A DNA stretch of 64,000 nt, taken from NCBI GenBank assembly GCA_023229575.1, contig JALNYZ010000001.1:1-64000 (forward strand), given 5' to 3'. This stretch comes from Prolixibacteraceae bacterium. Lineage in GTDB: Bacteria; Bacteroidota; Bacteroidia; Bacteroidales; Prolixibacteraceae. The position numbers and the translations under genes were made by a program. Shown in pieces: positions 1-8,636 of this stretch (the stretch's first letter is position 1; each line of letters starts with the position of its first letter). The notes beneath the pieces were generated by a model. It was given only the letters and a program-made list of their open reading frames with translations, had not been told where the DNA came from and searched no databases.

Positions 1-93
1 CTTCTCAATATCTTTCAATGAACTCTTTCTCTTTTCTTCTTTCTCCCCACTCCTACCGTCCCCGGCTGCCCGGTGACTCTCCGAAAGGGAGTG
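1..93 (-). other. Putative rRNA operon 5' leader (transcribed leftwards)
   Basis: Read on the minus strand this stretch has a short hairpin-like block (ctcc-ctttc-ggag, about 92-80), a purine-rich run, and ends with ttgaaagatattgagaag at the window edge. A GTTC.TTGA..ATATTG-like leader just before 16S rRNA is common in Bacteroidota, so I infer that an rRNA operon starts just left of the window. The rRNA itself is not visible, so the identity rests on the leader and the promoter behind it. No protein-coding frame is evident. Confidence 0.45.
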
Positions 94-125
94 CAAATGT
101 AATGCGTTTTTATTTCCAAAACAAA
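94..125 (-). promoter_or_regulatory. Strong Bacteroidota-type promoter reading left
   Basis: On the minus strand TTTG (125-122) is followed after 20 bases by TACATTTG (101-94). This is a full match to the Bacteroidota primary-sigma consensus TTTG-N19..21-TAnnTTTG. It points away from the gene at 294 and towards the putative rRNA leader. Confidence 0.6.
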
Positions 126-293
126 CCAATACAATAAAATAGTTTATAAAAAAACGAATTTCCGCTGCTATCTTTTTGACTATCTGAAACGTTATACACC
201 TTTAAAAAAAATAAAAAAAATAAGCGGGAGCAAATTTTTAGCAGAAATAACACTTTTGTATTATTTTTACATCTTCATCGAAACAAAAGGAAA

Positions 294-1031
294 GTGTCTG
301 ACAGTATCATTATTATCCCTACCTACAACGAAAAAGAGAACATTGAGCGGATGATCCGCACAATCTTCCATCTTCCAAAGCCTTTTCATATATTAATCAT
401 TGATGACAATTCACCGGATGGTACGGCAGAAATTGTCCGCAAATTAATGAAGAAATATCCGACACAACTCTTCATGACCGAACGTAAGGGTAAACTGGGA
501 CTGGGTACCGCATACCTGACCGGATTCAAAAGGGCCCTCGAGAGCGGATACCAGTACATCTTTGAAATGGATGCTGACTTTTCACACAATCCGGATGATT
601 TGATCCGTTTATACAATGCTTGTGCCGAGGGAGGGGCCGATCTGTCCATCGGGTCAAGATATATCTCCGGTATTAATGTGATCAATTGGCCTCTGAGAAG
701 GGTATTAATGTCGTATAGTGCCTCGAAATATGTAAGATTGGTCACCGGAATGAAGATCATGGACACTACCGCCGGTTTCAAATGTTACAGGAGTATTGTC
801 CTTGACACTCTTGATCTCAATAGAATCAAGATGAAAGGCTATGGATTTCAAATTGAGATGAAGTTCAAAACCTGGAGACTTGGATTTAAGATTGTTGAAG
901 TCCCCATAATCTTTACCGACCGCAAGGAGGGTGCCTCTAAAATGAGTGGCAGTATTTTTGGTGAAGCCTTCAAGGGGGTCATCAAAATGAAAATTGCCAG
1001 CTATTTTTCAAATCCTGCAAAAAAGATCTAA
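294..1031 (+). CDS. Polyprenol monophosphomannose synthase-like GT2 glycosyltransferase
   Basis: A 245-residue family 2 glycosyltransferase of the dolichol/polyprenol-phosphate mannosyltransferase type, which moves a sugar from a nucleotide donor to a lipid phosphate carrier on the cytoplasmic face of the membrane. The N-terminal nucleotide-binding strand reads IIPTYNEKENI (about residues 7-17), the DxD metal site lies in MDADFSHNPDDL (about 91-102), and a GSRY motif follows. There is no C-terminal membrane domain, so it is the short soluble form. The start is GTG at 294, the only start that keeps the first beta strand. The dihydroorotase gene follows after 22 bases, so the two are probably co-transcribed. 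The exact sugar donor is not determined. Confidence 0.85.
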   Translation: MSDSIIIIPTYNEKENIERMIRTIFHLPKPFHILIIDDNSPDGTAEIVRKLMKKYPTQLFMTERKGKLGLGTAYLTGFKRALESGYQYIFEMDADFSHNPDDLIRLYNACAEGGADLSIGSRYISGINVINWPLRRVLMSYSASKYVRLVTGMKIMDTTAGFKCYRSIVLDTLDLNRIKMKGYGFQIEMKFKTWRLGFKIVEVPIIFTDRKEGASKMSGSIFGEAFKGVIKMKIASYFSNPAKKI

Positions 1032-1053
1032 ATAAAAAAATATACTAAAAGAA

Positions 1054-2424
1054 ATGAAGGATATAATTATCAAAGATGCAAAGGTTGTCAATGAAGGTAA
1101 GGTTCTGCGTGATACCAGTCTGCTGATCCGGAATGGTATCATCGAAAAGATATTCAGGGATTCGGTTCCTGCAGCAATATTGGCTAATTCGGAGGTAATT
1201 GATGCATCCGGCAAATATTTGCTGCCTGGTGTTATTGATGATCAGGTTCATTTTCGTGAACCCGGACTAACCCACAAGGGCGATATTTATTCTGAATCAA
1301 AGGCTGCTGTAGCCGGAGGGGTCACCTCCTTTATGGAGATGCCCAATACTGTTCCCCAGGCTACCACCCATGATCTTTTAAATCAAAAATATCAAAGGGC
1401 CTCAGAAGTATCCCTGGCCAACTACTCATTTTACATTGGAGCGACAAACGACAATCTGGAAGAACTACTGAAAACCGACCCCGAAAAGGTATGCGGCATC
1501 AAGGTATTCATGGGTTCATCGACAGGTAATATGCTGGTTGACAATCCTGCAACCCTTGCTTCTCTCTTCCAGAAATCAAAAATGCTAATCGCGGTTCACT
1601 GTGAAGATGAATCAATCGTGCAAGCGAATCTTGCTTTGGCAGTGGAAAAATATGGAGAAGAGATTCCTCTTAGCGAACATCCCAAAATCCGTGATGCAAG
1701 CGCCTGTTTCAACTCCTCTTCCAAAGCAGTTGAACTGGCTAAAAAATATGGGACCAGGCTCCACATCCTGCACGTTTCAACTGCAGCCGAAATTGCCCTG
1801 TTTGAATCGGCGCCTATCAAAAGCAAAAAAATCACCTCTGAGGTCTGCGTGCATCATCTCTGGTTCTCGGATGCCGATTACAAAAAATATGGGGCAAAAA
1901 TCAAATGGAACCCTGCTATCAAATCGGCAAGTGACCGCGCAGGCCTGATCAAGGCTGTCAATGAAAACAGGATTGACGTGATTGCCACCGACCATGCCCC
2001 CCATACCGAGGAGGAGAAGGGGCGTCCCTACCTGAAAATGCCATCGGGCGGTCCGCTGGTGGAACACTCCCTGGTTGCTATGCTCGAAATGAGCAGAAAC
2101 GGAAAAATCTCCATCGAAAAGGTGGTTGAAAAAATGTGCCACGCACCCGCAGACCTGTTTGGCATCGAGAAACGCGGATACATCAGGAAGGGCTACAAGG
2201 CAGATCTTGTGTTGGTTGACGCCGGGAAGTGGACAGTCTCAAAAGAAAATATCCAGGCAAAATGCAACTGGTCACCATTCGAAGGCGACTCCTTTTACTA
2301 CTTTGTAACCAACACGTTTGTAAATGGAAAGATGGTCTACGAGAACAACCATCCTGGTAAGAAAGGGACGTTCCACGAAGATTCAAAAGGAGAAAGACTC
2401 ACCTTCAACAGGGATACCCAATAG
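1054..2424 (+). CDS. pyrC: Dihydroorotase
   Basis: Class I dihydroorotase, 456 residues, which cyclises N-carbamoyl-aspartate to dihydroorotate in pyrimidine synthesis in the cytoplasm. Visible motifs are VHFREPG (65-71), KVFMGSSTGN with the lysine that is carboxylated in the family, HCEDE, HILHVST and ATDHAPHT near the C-terminal third. The usual D-x-H-x-H metal motif reads D-D-Q-V-H here (62-66), so the first histidine is glutamine. I believe this is seen in related Bacteroidota enzymes, but the loss of a ligand is worth noting. It follows the glycosyltransferase closely and ends base-to-base against the stop of the convergent aspartokinase. Confidence 0.93.
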   Translation: MKDIIIKDAKVVNEGKVLRDTSLLIRNGIIEKIFRDSVPAAILANSEVIDASGKYLLPGVIDDQVHFREPGLTHKGDIYSESKAAVAGGVTSFMEMPNTVPQATTHDLLNQKYQRASEVSLANYSFYIGATNDNLEELLKTDPEKVCGIKVFMGSSTGNMLVDNPATLASLFQKSKMLIAVHCEDESIVQANLALAVEKYGEEIPLSEHPKIRDASACFNSSSKAVELAKKYGTRLHILHVSTAAEIALFESAPIKSKKITSEVCVHHLWFSDADYKKYGAKIKWNPAIKSASDRAGLIKAVNENRIDVIATDHAPHTEEEKGRPYLKMPSGGPLVEHSLVAMLEMSRNGKISIEKVVEKMCHAPADLFGIEKRGYIRKGYKADLVLVDAGKWTVSKENIQAKCNWSPFEGDSFYYFVTNTFVNGKMVYENNHPGKKGTFHEDSKGERLTFNRDTQ

Positions 2425-3687
2425 TTATTTGAGCAGAAATCGGACGATTTTCCGGGTACGTTGCTCAACATAGATGGTTCTGCCATTGGTACTCTCAGCG
2501 ACAGCTTCGGGTGTAAAATAGCGTATGGTAAGCAGCTCGAGCCCGTCGTTGTAATGAACCACAAAATGTTCGGAAAGCTCACGGATCATCTGATCGAAAT
2601 CCCTTTCCGGCCTGTCGATGGCCAAAGAGAAGTTCATGGCAGACTGCTGTACCAGATTCACCTTCATCCTGAATTTCGAGAAAAGCCGGTAGATATTTGC
2701 GATACTCTCTTCAGCGATAAATGAAAAGTCCTTCGGCGATATGGTAATCAGAATCTGATCCCCTTTGCTGATAATAACCGGAATATACTCCATCGGGTGG
2801 TCGATTTTGCATATCATCGATCCGACTTCATCCGGATGCAAAAATGATCTGACATACAATGGTATCTGCTTTTCCACCAATGGCTTCATTGTTTTGGGAT
2901 GAATTACCTTGGCTCCATAATAGGTCATTTCAACAGCTTCCCGGTAGGAAAGCGTCTCAAGTTTGAAAGTTCTGGCATATTGGTGCGGATCGGCATTCAT
3001 GATACCCGGAACATCCTTCCAAATAGTTACACTCTCTGCATCCATTACATTTGCTATGATAGCCGCGGTGAAGTCGGAACCTTCTCTTCCCAGGGTGGTT
3101 GTCAGGTTGAAGGTGGTGGCCCCAATGAATCCTTGTGTCAGGCAGACGCTGTTTCCATTGAACAGAATAGCTTGTGGCAGTAGTTTCCTGGTAAGTTCCC
3201 AGTCTATCTCCCCCTCCCGCCAGGTATCATTGGTGCGGATATAGTGACCTGCGTCAATCCATTTTGTGATCTTTCCGATGTGATTCAAATAACTCGCCAG
3301 GATTTCCGTTGACACCATCTCGCCGGTTGAGACAATCTGGTCATATTCAAAGTCATAATTGAGGGATGGCGGAATATTGATTCTTTTGAGGAGTGCATCG
3401 AACTCTTCGTACAAGGATCTTTCCAGCTTCTCATTACCGGAGGTAAAAAGCTCTTTTACAATCTCAAGGTGATATTCCCTCGAATCGATAATTCCCTGGG
3501 TGGCCTCATCAACATGACCATTGAAATAGTTTTTTGTCACCTCTACCAGTGCATCCGTGGTTTTGCCCATGGCCGAAACGACCACGATCAGTCGTTCATG
3601 CTCTTTACAAATGATAGATGTTGTGTTGATTACACTTGGTGCATCCTTTACCGAAGCTCCCCCAAATTTGAATACCTTCATCTTCAA
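2425..3687 (-). CDS. Aspartate kinase (monofunctional)
   Basis: A 420-residue aspartokinase, first step of the aspartate family pathway (lysine, threonine, methionine, diaminopimelate). The N-terminal KFGGASVKD motif (7-15) and the GREGSDFTA nucleotide-site motif near residue 200 are clear. The last 120 or so residues match the regulatory ACT region. Length shows that no homoserine dehydrogenase domain is fused. The first two codons give MKM, so the start could be at 3687 or 3681. The stop codon directly abuts the dihydroorotase stop with no spacer. Confidence 0.92.
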   Translation of the reverse strand: MKMKVFKFGGASVKDAPSVINTTSIICKEHERLIVVVSAMGKTTDALVEVTKNYFNGHVDEATQGIIDSREYHLEIVKELFTSGNEKLERSLYEEFDALLKRINIPPSLNYDFEYDQIVSTGEMVSTEILASYLNHIGKITKWIDAGHYIRTNDTWREGEIDWELTRKLLPQAILFNGNSVCLTQGFIGATTFNLTTTLGREGSDFTAAIIANVMDAESVTIWKDVPGIMNADPHQYARTFKLETLSYREAVEMTYYGAKVIHPKTMKPLVEKQIPLYVRSFLHPDEVGSMICKIDHPMEYIPVIISKGDQILITISPKDFSFIAEESIANIYRLFSKFRMKVNLVQQSAMNFSLAIDRPERDFDQMIRELSEHFVVHYNDGLELLTIRYFTPEAVAESTNGRTIYVEQRTRKIVRFLLK

Positions 3688-3939
3688 TATTTTTCTTTAT
3701 ATATTACCATAATGCATAATCACAAAGAAACTAAAAAGTGAAGAGATCTTTCCCATATTGCATCAAAATCCAACAAAGGATATGGGAAGAATAAATACAA
3801 CGTTGCATAACCAGACGGACTGTTGCTGAATCTGATATTTCAAGGATCACTGCTCGTCCAGGTTAGGGATCTAAAAAAGGAGAGCCCGACTAGGAAAACC
3901 GGAGACGTAAAGGCCAAGGGATCTCGTGGCCCTACCCTG
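3688..3939. other. Intergenic block, unidentified, partly GC-rich
   Basis: There is no convincing coding frame. The right half (about 3860-3939) is richer in G+C than the flanks and has a short self-complementary stretch, ggcca...tggcc with a 10-base loop, close to the stop of the FGGY kinase. I cannot match it to a known RNA, terminator or insertion sequence. Confidence 0.3.
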
Positions 3940-5451
3940 CTAACTCATCCCCGTCGATGAATGAAGCTCCTTTAGTGCAGGATACAATATTTTATATCGG
4001 TTAAATTTTTGGTTATAATATTCATGGTGCTTGGGTTCAACTTTGGCAACGGGCTTGACCCAATTTTTCGCAATGTCACCAACGGCCTTTTGGGTCTTGA
4101 AAGCTTTTGCAAGCATTGCTACCCCCATACAACCTGCCTCGGTTACATCAAGGACAGTGATTGGCTTGCCAATGACATCAGATTTTAACTGAACGAGCCT
4201 TTGTTGCTTGGCTCCCCCTCCGATTACCCTTAATTCATTAACCTCATATCCGGATTGCCTGAGGATTTCCAGGTTCAACTTTATCTCAAAGGCGACACCT
4301 TCAAGAAGCGCCTTCATTAATTCTTCTCGCGTTGTAGAAAGGTCAAGGCCAAGAATCGCACCTTTTACCGAAACATCAAAGTAAGGTGTGCCTGAAGCTG
4401 TAAAATAAGGCAGCACAAGAAGCCGGGAAGGTTCTTCAGGCATCTGACCCATTAACAGATCATACGGATTGCTATTTGTTCTTTTTGCCAACTCTACTTC
4501 TGAGGCTCCAAATTCATCCCTGAACCATTTCAGGATATTTCCTCCGGTAAGGCTGAATGCTACGGTGGCATAGATTCCTGGCACAGTATGATCATAAGTG
4601 CAAAGGTTGCTTTTGCGAAGCTCTTCGGTAAATACAGGTTTATCAAATGCCGGGGTAATACATTCAACCGTTCCTAAAGAATAAACCGCAATGCCCGGCT
4701 CAATTGCACCGGCACCCAGTGCAGAGCATGGCTGATCGTGGCCTCCGGTTACAACAAATGCGTTTTCGGCCAGGTTCAATGCTTTGGAAAGTTCTTTATT
4801 TACACATCCGGCAAATGATCCTGATTGCAGCGGAACAGAAAGTTGTTCTTTCCTCAATCCTAAACTTTCAAGGATCTCATCGTCCCAGGTATGGTTAACC
4901 ACATCAAAGAGCATCGTTCTCCCGGCAAGGGGCCAACCCATTGATGGATTTTTTATTCCCAACCTGTATTGCAGGAGATCTTCAAAACACAGAACCCGAT
5001 GGGTATTCTTCCAAATTTCAGGAGCGTTTTTTTTCATCCACAGTAACTTGAATAATGAGAACATGGGATGAGGCGTATGACCTGTGATCTGGTAAAGCTT
5101 CTCTTCCCCGAATTTTTCAGTCCAGGGTAAAATCAAATCATTCGCCCTGATGTCAGACGAGACAAGTGCATGGCATAGCGCTTTCCCCTCATTGTCAATC
5201 ATGGTAAAGGCTTCGCCCTGGCTTGAAATTCCCAAACCAACCACAGAGCCAGCCTCAAGTTGAGAAGCAGATTCTGTGATGGTCTGAAAACATTTCTCCA
5301 TGACTTCATCGGTATCGAGTTCAGCCCATCCTGCATGCTTCGAGATGATATTATATTCCCGATAGGCCGTTGAAACCTGCCGCCCATTCTCATCAAAAAC
5401 TACAGCTTTGCAGCCACTGGTACCTATATCTACGCCCAGGTAATGGTTCAT
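3940..5451 (-). CDS. FGGY-family carbohydrate kinase (xylulokinase-like)
   Basis: A 503-residue sugar kinase of the FGGY family (xylulo-, fuculo-, rhamnulo-, glycerol kinases), which phosphorylates a ketose or polyol with ATP in the cytoplasm. The N-terminal phosphate-binding strand reads YLGVDIGTSGCKAVVFD (4-20). GGHDQPCSALGAGAIEPG lies mid-protein, and the C-terminal ATP-site loop is VIGGGAKQQRLVQL. It is the last gene of the leftward locus, 5 bases after the DUF5107-TPR gene and downstream of aldolase, transporter, epimerase and isomerase genes, so it probably phosphorylates the product of the locus isomerase. Whether that is xylulose, fuculose or another ketose cannot be read from the sequence. 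Confidence 0.88.
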   Translation of the reverse strand: MNHYLGVDIGTSGCKAVVFDENGRQVSTAYREYNIISKHAGWAELDTDEVMEKCFQTITESASQLEAGSVVGLGISSQGEAFTMIDNEGKALCHALVSSDIRANDLILPWTEKFGEEKLYQITGHTPHPMFSLFKLLWMKKNAPEIWKNTHRVLCFEDLLQYRLGIKNPSMGWPLAGRTMLFDVVNHTWDDEILESLGLRKEQLSVPLQSGSFAGCVNKELSKALNLAENAFVVTGGHDQPCSALGAGAIEPGIAVYSLGTVECITPAFDKPVFTEELRKSNLCTYDHTVPGIYATVAFSLTGGNILKWFRDEFGASEVELAKRTNSNPYDLLMGQMPEEPSRLLVLPYFTASGTPYFDVSVKGAILGLDLSTTREELMKALLEGVAFEIKLNLEILRQSGYEVNELRVIGGGAKQQRLVQLKSDVIGKPITVLDVTEAGCMGVAMLAKAFKTQKAVGDIAKNWVKPVAKVEPKHHEYYNQKFNRYKILYPALKELHSSTGMS

Positions 5452-5456
5452 GGTAT

Positions 5457-8400
5457 TTACTTCCGTTGTAAAATTAATTCTTCAATGATACGCACGTTTT
5501 CATCTTTCTCGGCCACTTTCAGAACGAAAGAGTTGTCGTTTTCAAAAACCGCCTTGCTCCATAAAAGTAGCTTGTTATCCGGGAAATCATGAATTTGCTT
5601 GTTCATCCATTGAACCGCTTCCGCCTTTCTGTTTAATCTTTCATACGCCCAGGCGGTTACCAATGTATTTGCCGGCATGAAATTCATAACCATATTTTCA
5701 AGAATCGGTTTGAACTTAACAATACGGTTTAGCAATTCTTCGGCTTCAACAGTTTTTTTGAGCTGGAGATCACATAAATATTCCATCCACTCTTCGAGGC
5801 GCATGTCGATATCTTCTGAATAAGGTTCCCCTACACCAAGGTTTTCGGGCCATACCCTTGCTTCGCCGATGAATTTCAAAGCAGCTTTGTAATTGTTCTT
5901 TTGCATGAGTTGTGCTGCTTGCATCAGTTTGGCCTCGCGATACAATTCACGTCCTTCGATAGATCCTTCAAAAGGTATAATCTCAATTTTAGTAAGCAAA
6001 GCATCTGCTTCTTTGAACTTCTTGTTCAGTAAAAGATTTTTCGCATGAAAAGAACCCATAGCAAAGTCCTTTGGGTGGGACTGGTAAAATGCACCGGATA
6101 TTGAAAGCGCTTTATCATACTGCTGATGATCATCATAAAAACTTGCCAATTGCTTTTGATAGCGCCATTGGCTATCGAGAGAGACTGCTTTTTTCAAATC
6201 AGCCTCAACCTGCTGATCGTTTTTATCTTTCAGAACCAGAGCCCTTGTAGCATAAAAGGGAGCAAAATCAGGTTCATCTCCGCACGAAACGAGCAATTTG
6301 GCACACTCTTCAACACGGTTTCTATCTTTATAAATCAGTGCAAGTTGATATTTCAAAAGCCAGTCGTGCTGTTTTTCAAGCAATTGTTCAAGCACAAAAG
6401 CAGTTTCAGACCTAAATGGAAAAGAATAAGCAAGATTAATCGCTGCACAATTTACTTTTGTCCCTCGTAAAAAGCTTAGCCAGAAAATAGTTTCCGGCAT
6501 TTGCGGCGAAAGTGAAAATACCTTTTCAGCTTCCGAGGTACAGCCTGAATTGTAATACCAGATAGCCAGTTCCAAATAAGTTTCCTGCGGCAATTCGCTG
6601 CTAATTAATGAGGTAAACTGTTTTTTATTGGCTTCATCCGATTTCAGAAGGTATTTTTCGAAACGTGAAAAATGATTCAATGGGTCGTACGACAAAATAG
6701 TTCTCAAAACGTCATTCGCCTTGTCAATATTATGCTGAAACCGGTAAATCACAACCTGTAATTGCAATGCCTCCAGGTTGTACCGGTTATAATCGACAGC
6801 CCTTTCGGCATAACCCTGTGCCTTATCAAACTTCATCTCCTTCAGGTAGATCCGGCATAATTCAGTATAGGCCGCACTGCGAAATTCCGTTGAAAGCGTT
6901 GCCAGATCGAAGCCGTCTTTGGCATCAACCATATTCCCCATTTGTGCATTTACCAATCCATAATAGTAGTTGGCCGCTCCATCGTGTGTATCGATGCTCA
7001 ACGCTTTTTTGGCCGATTCTAAAGCTTGCGGGTACAGCATATTGCGATACTTTAACTCTGTCAGTTTGATTAAAGAGGGCAAATAGTTGGGATCCTTTTT
7101 TAGGGATGCCAGCAATTTCTCTTCGGCAAATGGATACATCTTCATATCCATGGCATCTTTACCCTGAATATATAATCCATAAGCACTTTCCCATTTAAAA
7201 TCAGCAGGTCCATCCAATGGCCGGCTCAGCACGTCACTCTTTGGATCTGAATGATAAATCAGTTTATTACCACCTAAAGTTACCGTTAAAGACCCACCAC
7301 TACCACTGTATTTTATGGAATCAGCAAAGGTGTTCAAAGGTGGTAACAGCAACTTTTTGCTATAAATAACTTTCTGGTTTTCAGTTATCTCCAGTTGGTC
7401 GTCAATAGCCTGTACCGGCGAAAAATAGATTTTTAATACTCCTCGCCCATTTTTAACATTCAGGGCGCCGTATTCGTTTGCTTCCACAAACCCCTTTGTG
7501 TGGAGTACCGGATACCAGTATTCAGTCCAGATGTCAGTAGAAAAAGGTTCGAAAGACCTGTGTTTAAAAGGGGTCATTGTGGCAGATCGTGTATTTTGGT
7601 TAAACAACCTGCCCGATTGCATTTCAACGTATTGCCCATCGGCATCGGTGAGGATTTTTTCCCATATCATTCCCTGTCCGGATAAGCCCCAAATCCATAT
7701 TTTTTTCCCGGCTTTATCATTGTGGGGGCCAAACCTGACCACTCCAAAATCATCGTCGTGCCAGTATCCGCCAGAGAAATTGGCATACTTTCCCAAGATA
7801 TGATACGATTTATAACCGGTGAAATTATTGGCTTCGTAAAACGAAATATTCTTCCCATTGCTTTCATTGATGGGCCAATTGTGATGGTCGCCGTCATGGC
7901 CGATATAATTCGTTCCGGGGAAAATAAATTCGAGGTTCCCTTTTGCTTTGAAGCCGCCATTCATCCAATGATAATAAGGTTGCGCAATGGATGTTGAATT
8001 ATGCCAGAACGTTCGGGTACTGAAATAGGCTTTATCTTTTTGAAGTTTGATCTCCAGCCTCCAGGTGCTTCTTGTAAGCAAATCCAATACGCCAACAGTG
8101 CAACTTACACTTCCGTCGGCATTGGTTTGTGTTACATAATCGACTGGTGTAACACAGTTGGGAGTGTGCCCAATAATGCCATAGTTGAGCTCCAGTCCAC
8201 CACTTGTGTATGGTCCGCGCATGGCAACATCGCGGAACTTGACTACATGGTTATAATAGATAAAAGGCTGGTTGGTTGATTTTTCGATGGCTGTCCATAT
8301 TTTACCCCCAATTTCAGGAAGAATCATCACTTTAATGTAATCATTCTCTAATTCAACCACCTTCCAGCTTTTCTTAATTGGTTCATTGGTGTACCCATCA

Positions 8401-8588
8401 TACCTGAAATAAGGATAAATTGATGATGGATTAGGAATCGGGTTAGGGTCTGAAAACGGATAGGTGGTGAAAACCTTCTGGTATTCCTTTACTGTAGCTG
8501 TTTGAGCCTGAGAAAAGCCCAAGCTACAATAACAACATAAAAAGCAACTTAGTATTAATCGCCGGTATTGAAATAAATTAGCATACAT
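5457..8588 (-). CDS. Exported DUF5107 and TPR-repeat protein
   Basis: A 1043-residue protein with an N-terminal signal peptide (hydrophobic run about residues 11-25, cleavage near FSQAQ). It then has a DUF5107 domain (about 40-360) with the aldose-epimerase-like beta-sandwich feel: KVMILPEIGGKIW, then GLELNYGIIGHTPN, then YYHWMNGGFK. From about residue 470 to 990 it is helical TPR repeats (YPQALESAKKALSIDTHD; AQGYAERAVDYNRYNLEAL and similar). DUF5107-TPR proteins occur in polysaccharide loci, but their activity is not established to my knowledge. The fold suggests carbohydrate binding or processing in the periplasm. It lies between the class II aldolase and FGGY kinase genes in one leftward run. 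Confidence 0.8.
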   Translation of the reverse strand: MYANLFQYRRLILSCFLCCYCSLGFSQAQTATVKEYQKVFTTYPFSDPNPIPNPSSIYPYFRYDGYTNEPIKKSWKVVELENDYIKVMILPEIGGKIWTAIEKSTNQPFIYYNHVVKFRDVAMRGPYTSGGLELNYGIIGHTPNCVTPVDYVTQTNADGSVSCTVGVLDLLTRSTWRLEIKLQKDKAYFSTRTFWHNSTSIAQPYYHWMNGGFKAKGNLEFIFPGTNYIGHDGDHHNWPINESNGKNISFYEANNFTGYKSYHILGKYANFSGGYWHDDDFGVVRFGPHNDKAGKKIWIWGLSGQGMIWEKILTDADGQYVEMQSGRLFNQNTRSATMTPFKHRSFEPFSTDIWTEYWYPVLHTKGFVEANEYGALNVKNGRGVLKIYFSPVQAIDDQLEITENQKVIYSKKLLLPPLNTFADSIKYSGSGGSLTVTLGGNKLIYHSDPKSDVLSRPLDGPADFKWESAYGLYIQGKDAMDMKMYPFAEEKLLASLKKDPNYLPSLIKLTELKYRNMLYPQALESAKKALSIDTHDGAANYYYGLVNAQMGNMVDAKDGFDLATLSTEFRSAAYTELCRIYLKEMKFDKAQGYAERAVDYNRYNLEALQLQVVIYRFQHNIDKANDVLRTILSYDPLNHFSRFEKYLLKSDEANKKQFTSLISSELPQETYLELAIWYYNSGCTSEAEKVFSLSPQMPETIFWLSFLRGTKVNCAAINLAYSFPFRSETAFVLEQLLEKQHDWLLKYQLALIYKDRNRVEECAKLLVSCGDEPDFAPFYATRALVLKDKNDQQVEADLKKAVSLDSQWRYQKQLASFYDDHQQYDKALSISGAFYQSHPKDFAMGSFHAKNLLLNKKFKEADALLTKIEIIPFEGSIEGRELYREAKLMQAAQLMQKNNYKAALKFIGEARVWPENLGVGEPYSEDIDMRLEEWMEYLCDLQLKKTVEAEELLNRIVKFKPILENMVMNFMPANTLVTAWAYERLNRKAEAVQWMNKQIHDFPDNKLLLWSKAVFENDNSFVLKVAEKDENVRIIEELILQRK

Positions 8589-8636
8589 AATGATCAGTTT
8601 TTATTCATATTTAGGGTTTGACACAAAAGCAAATTT

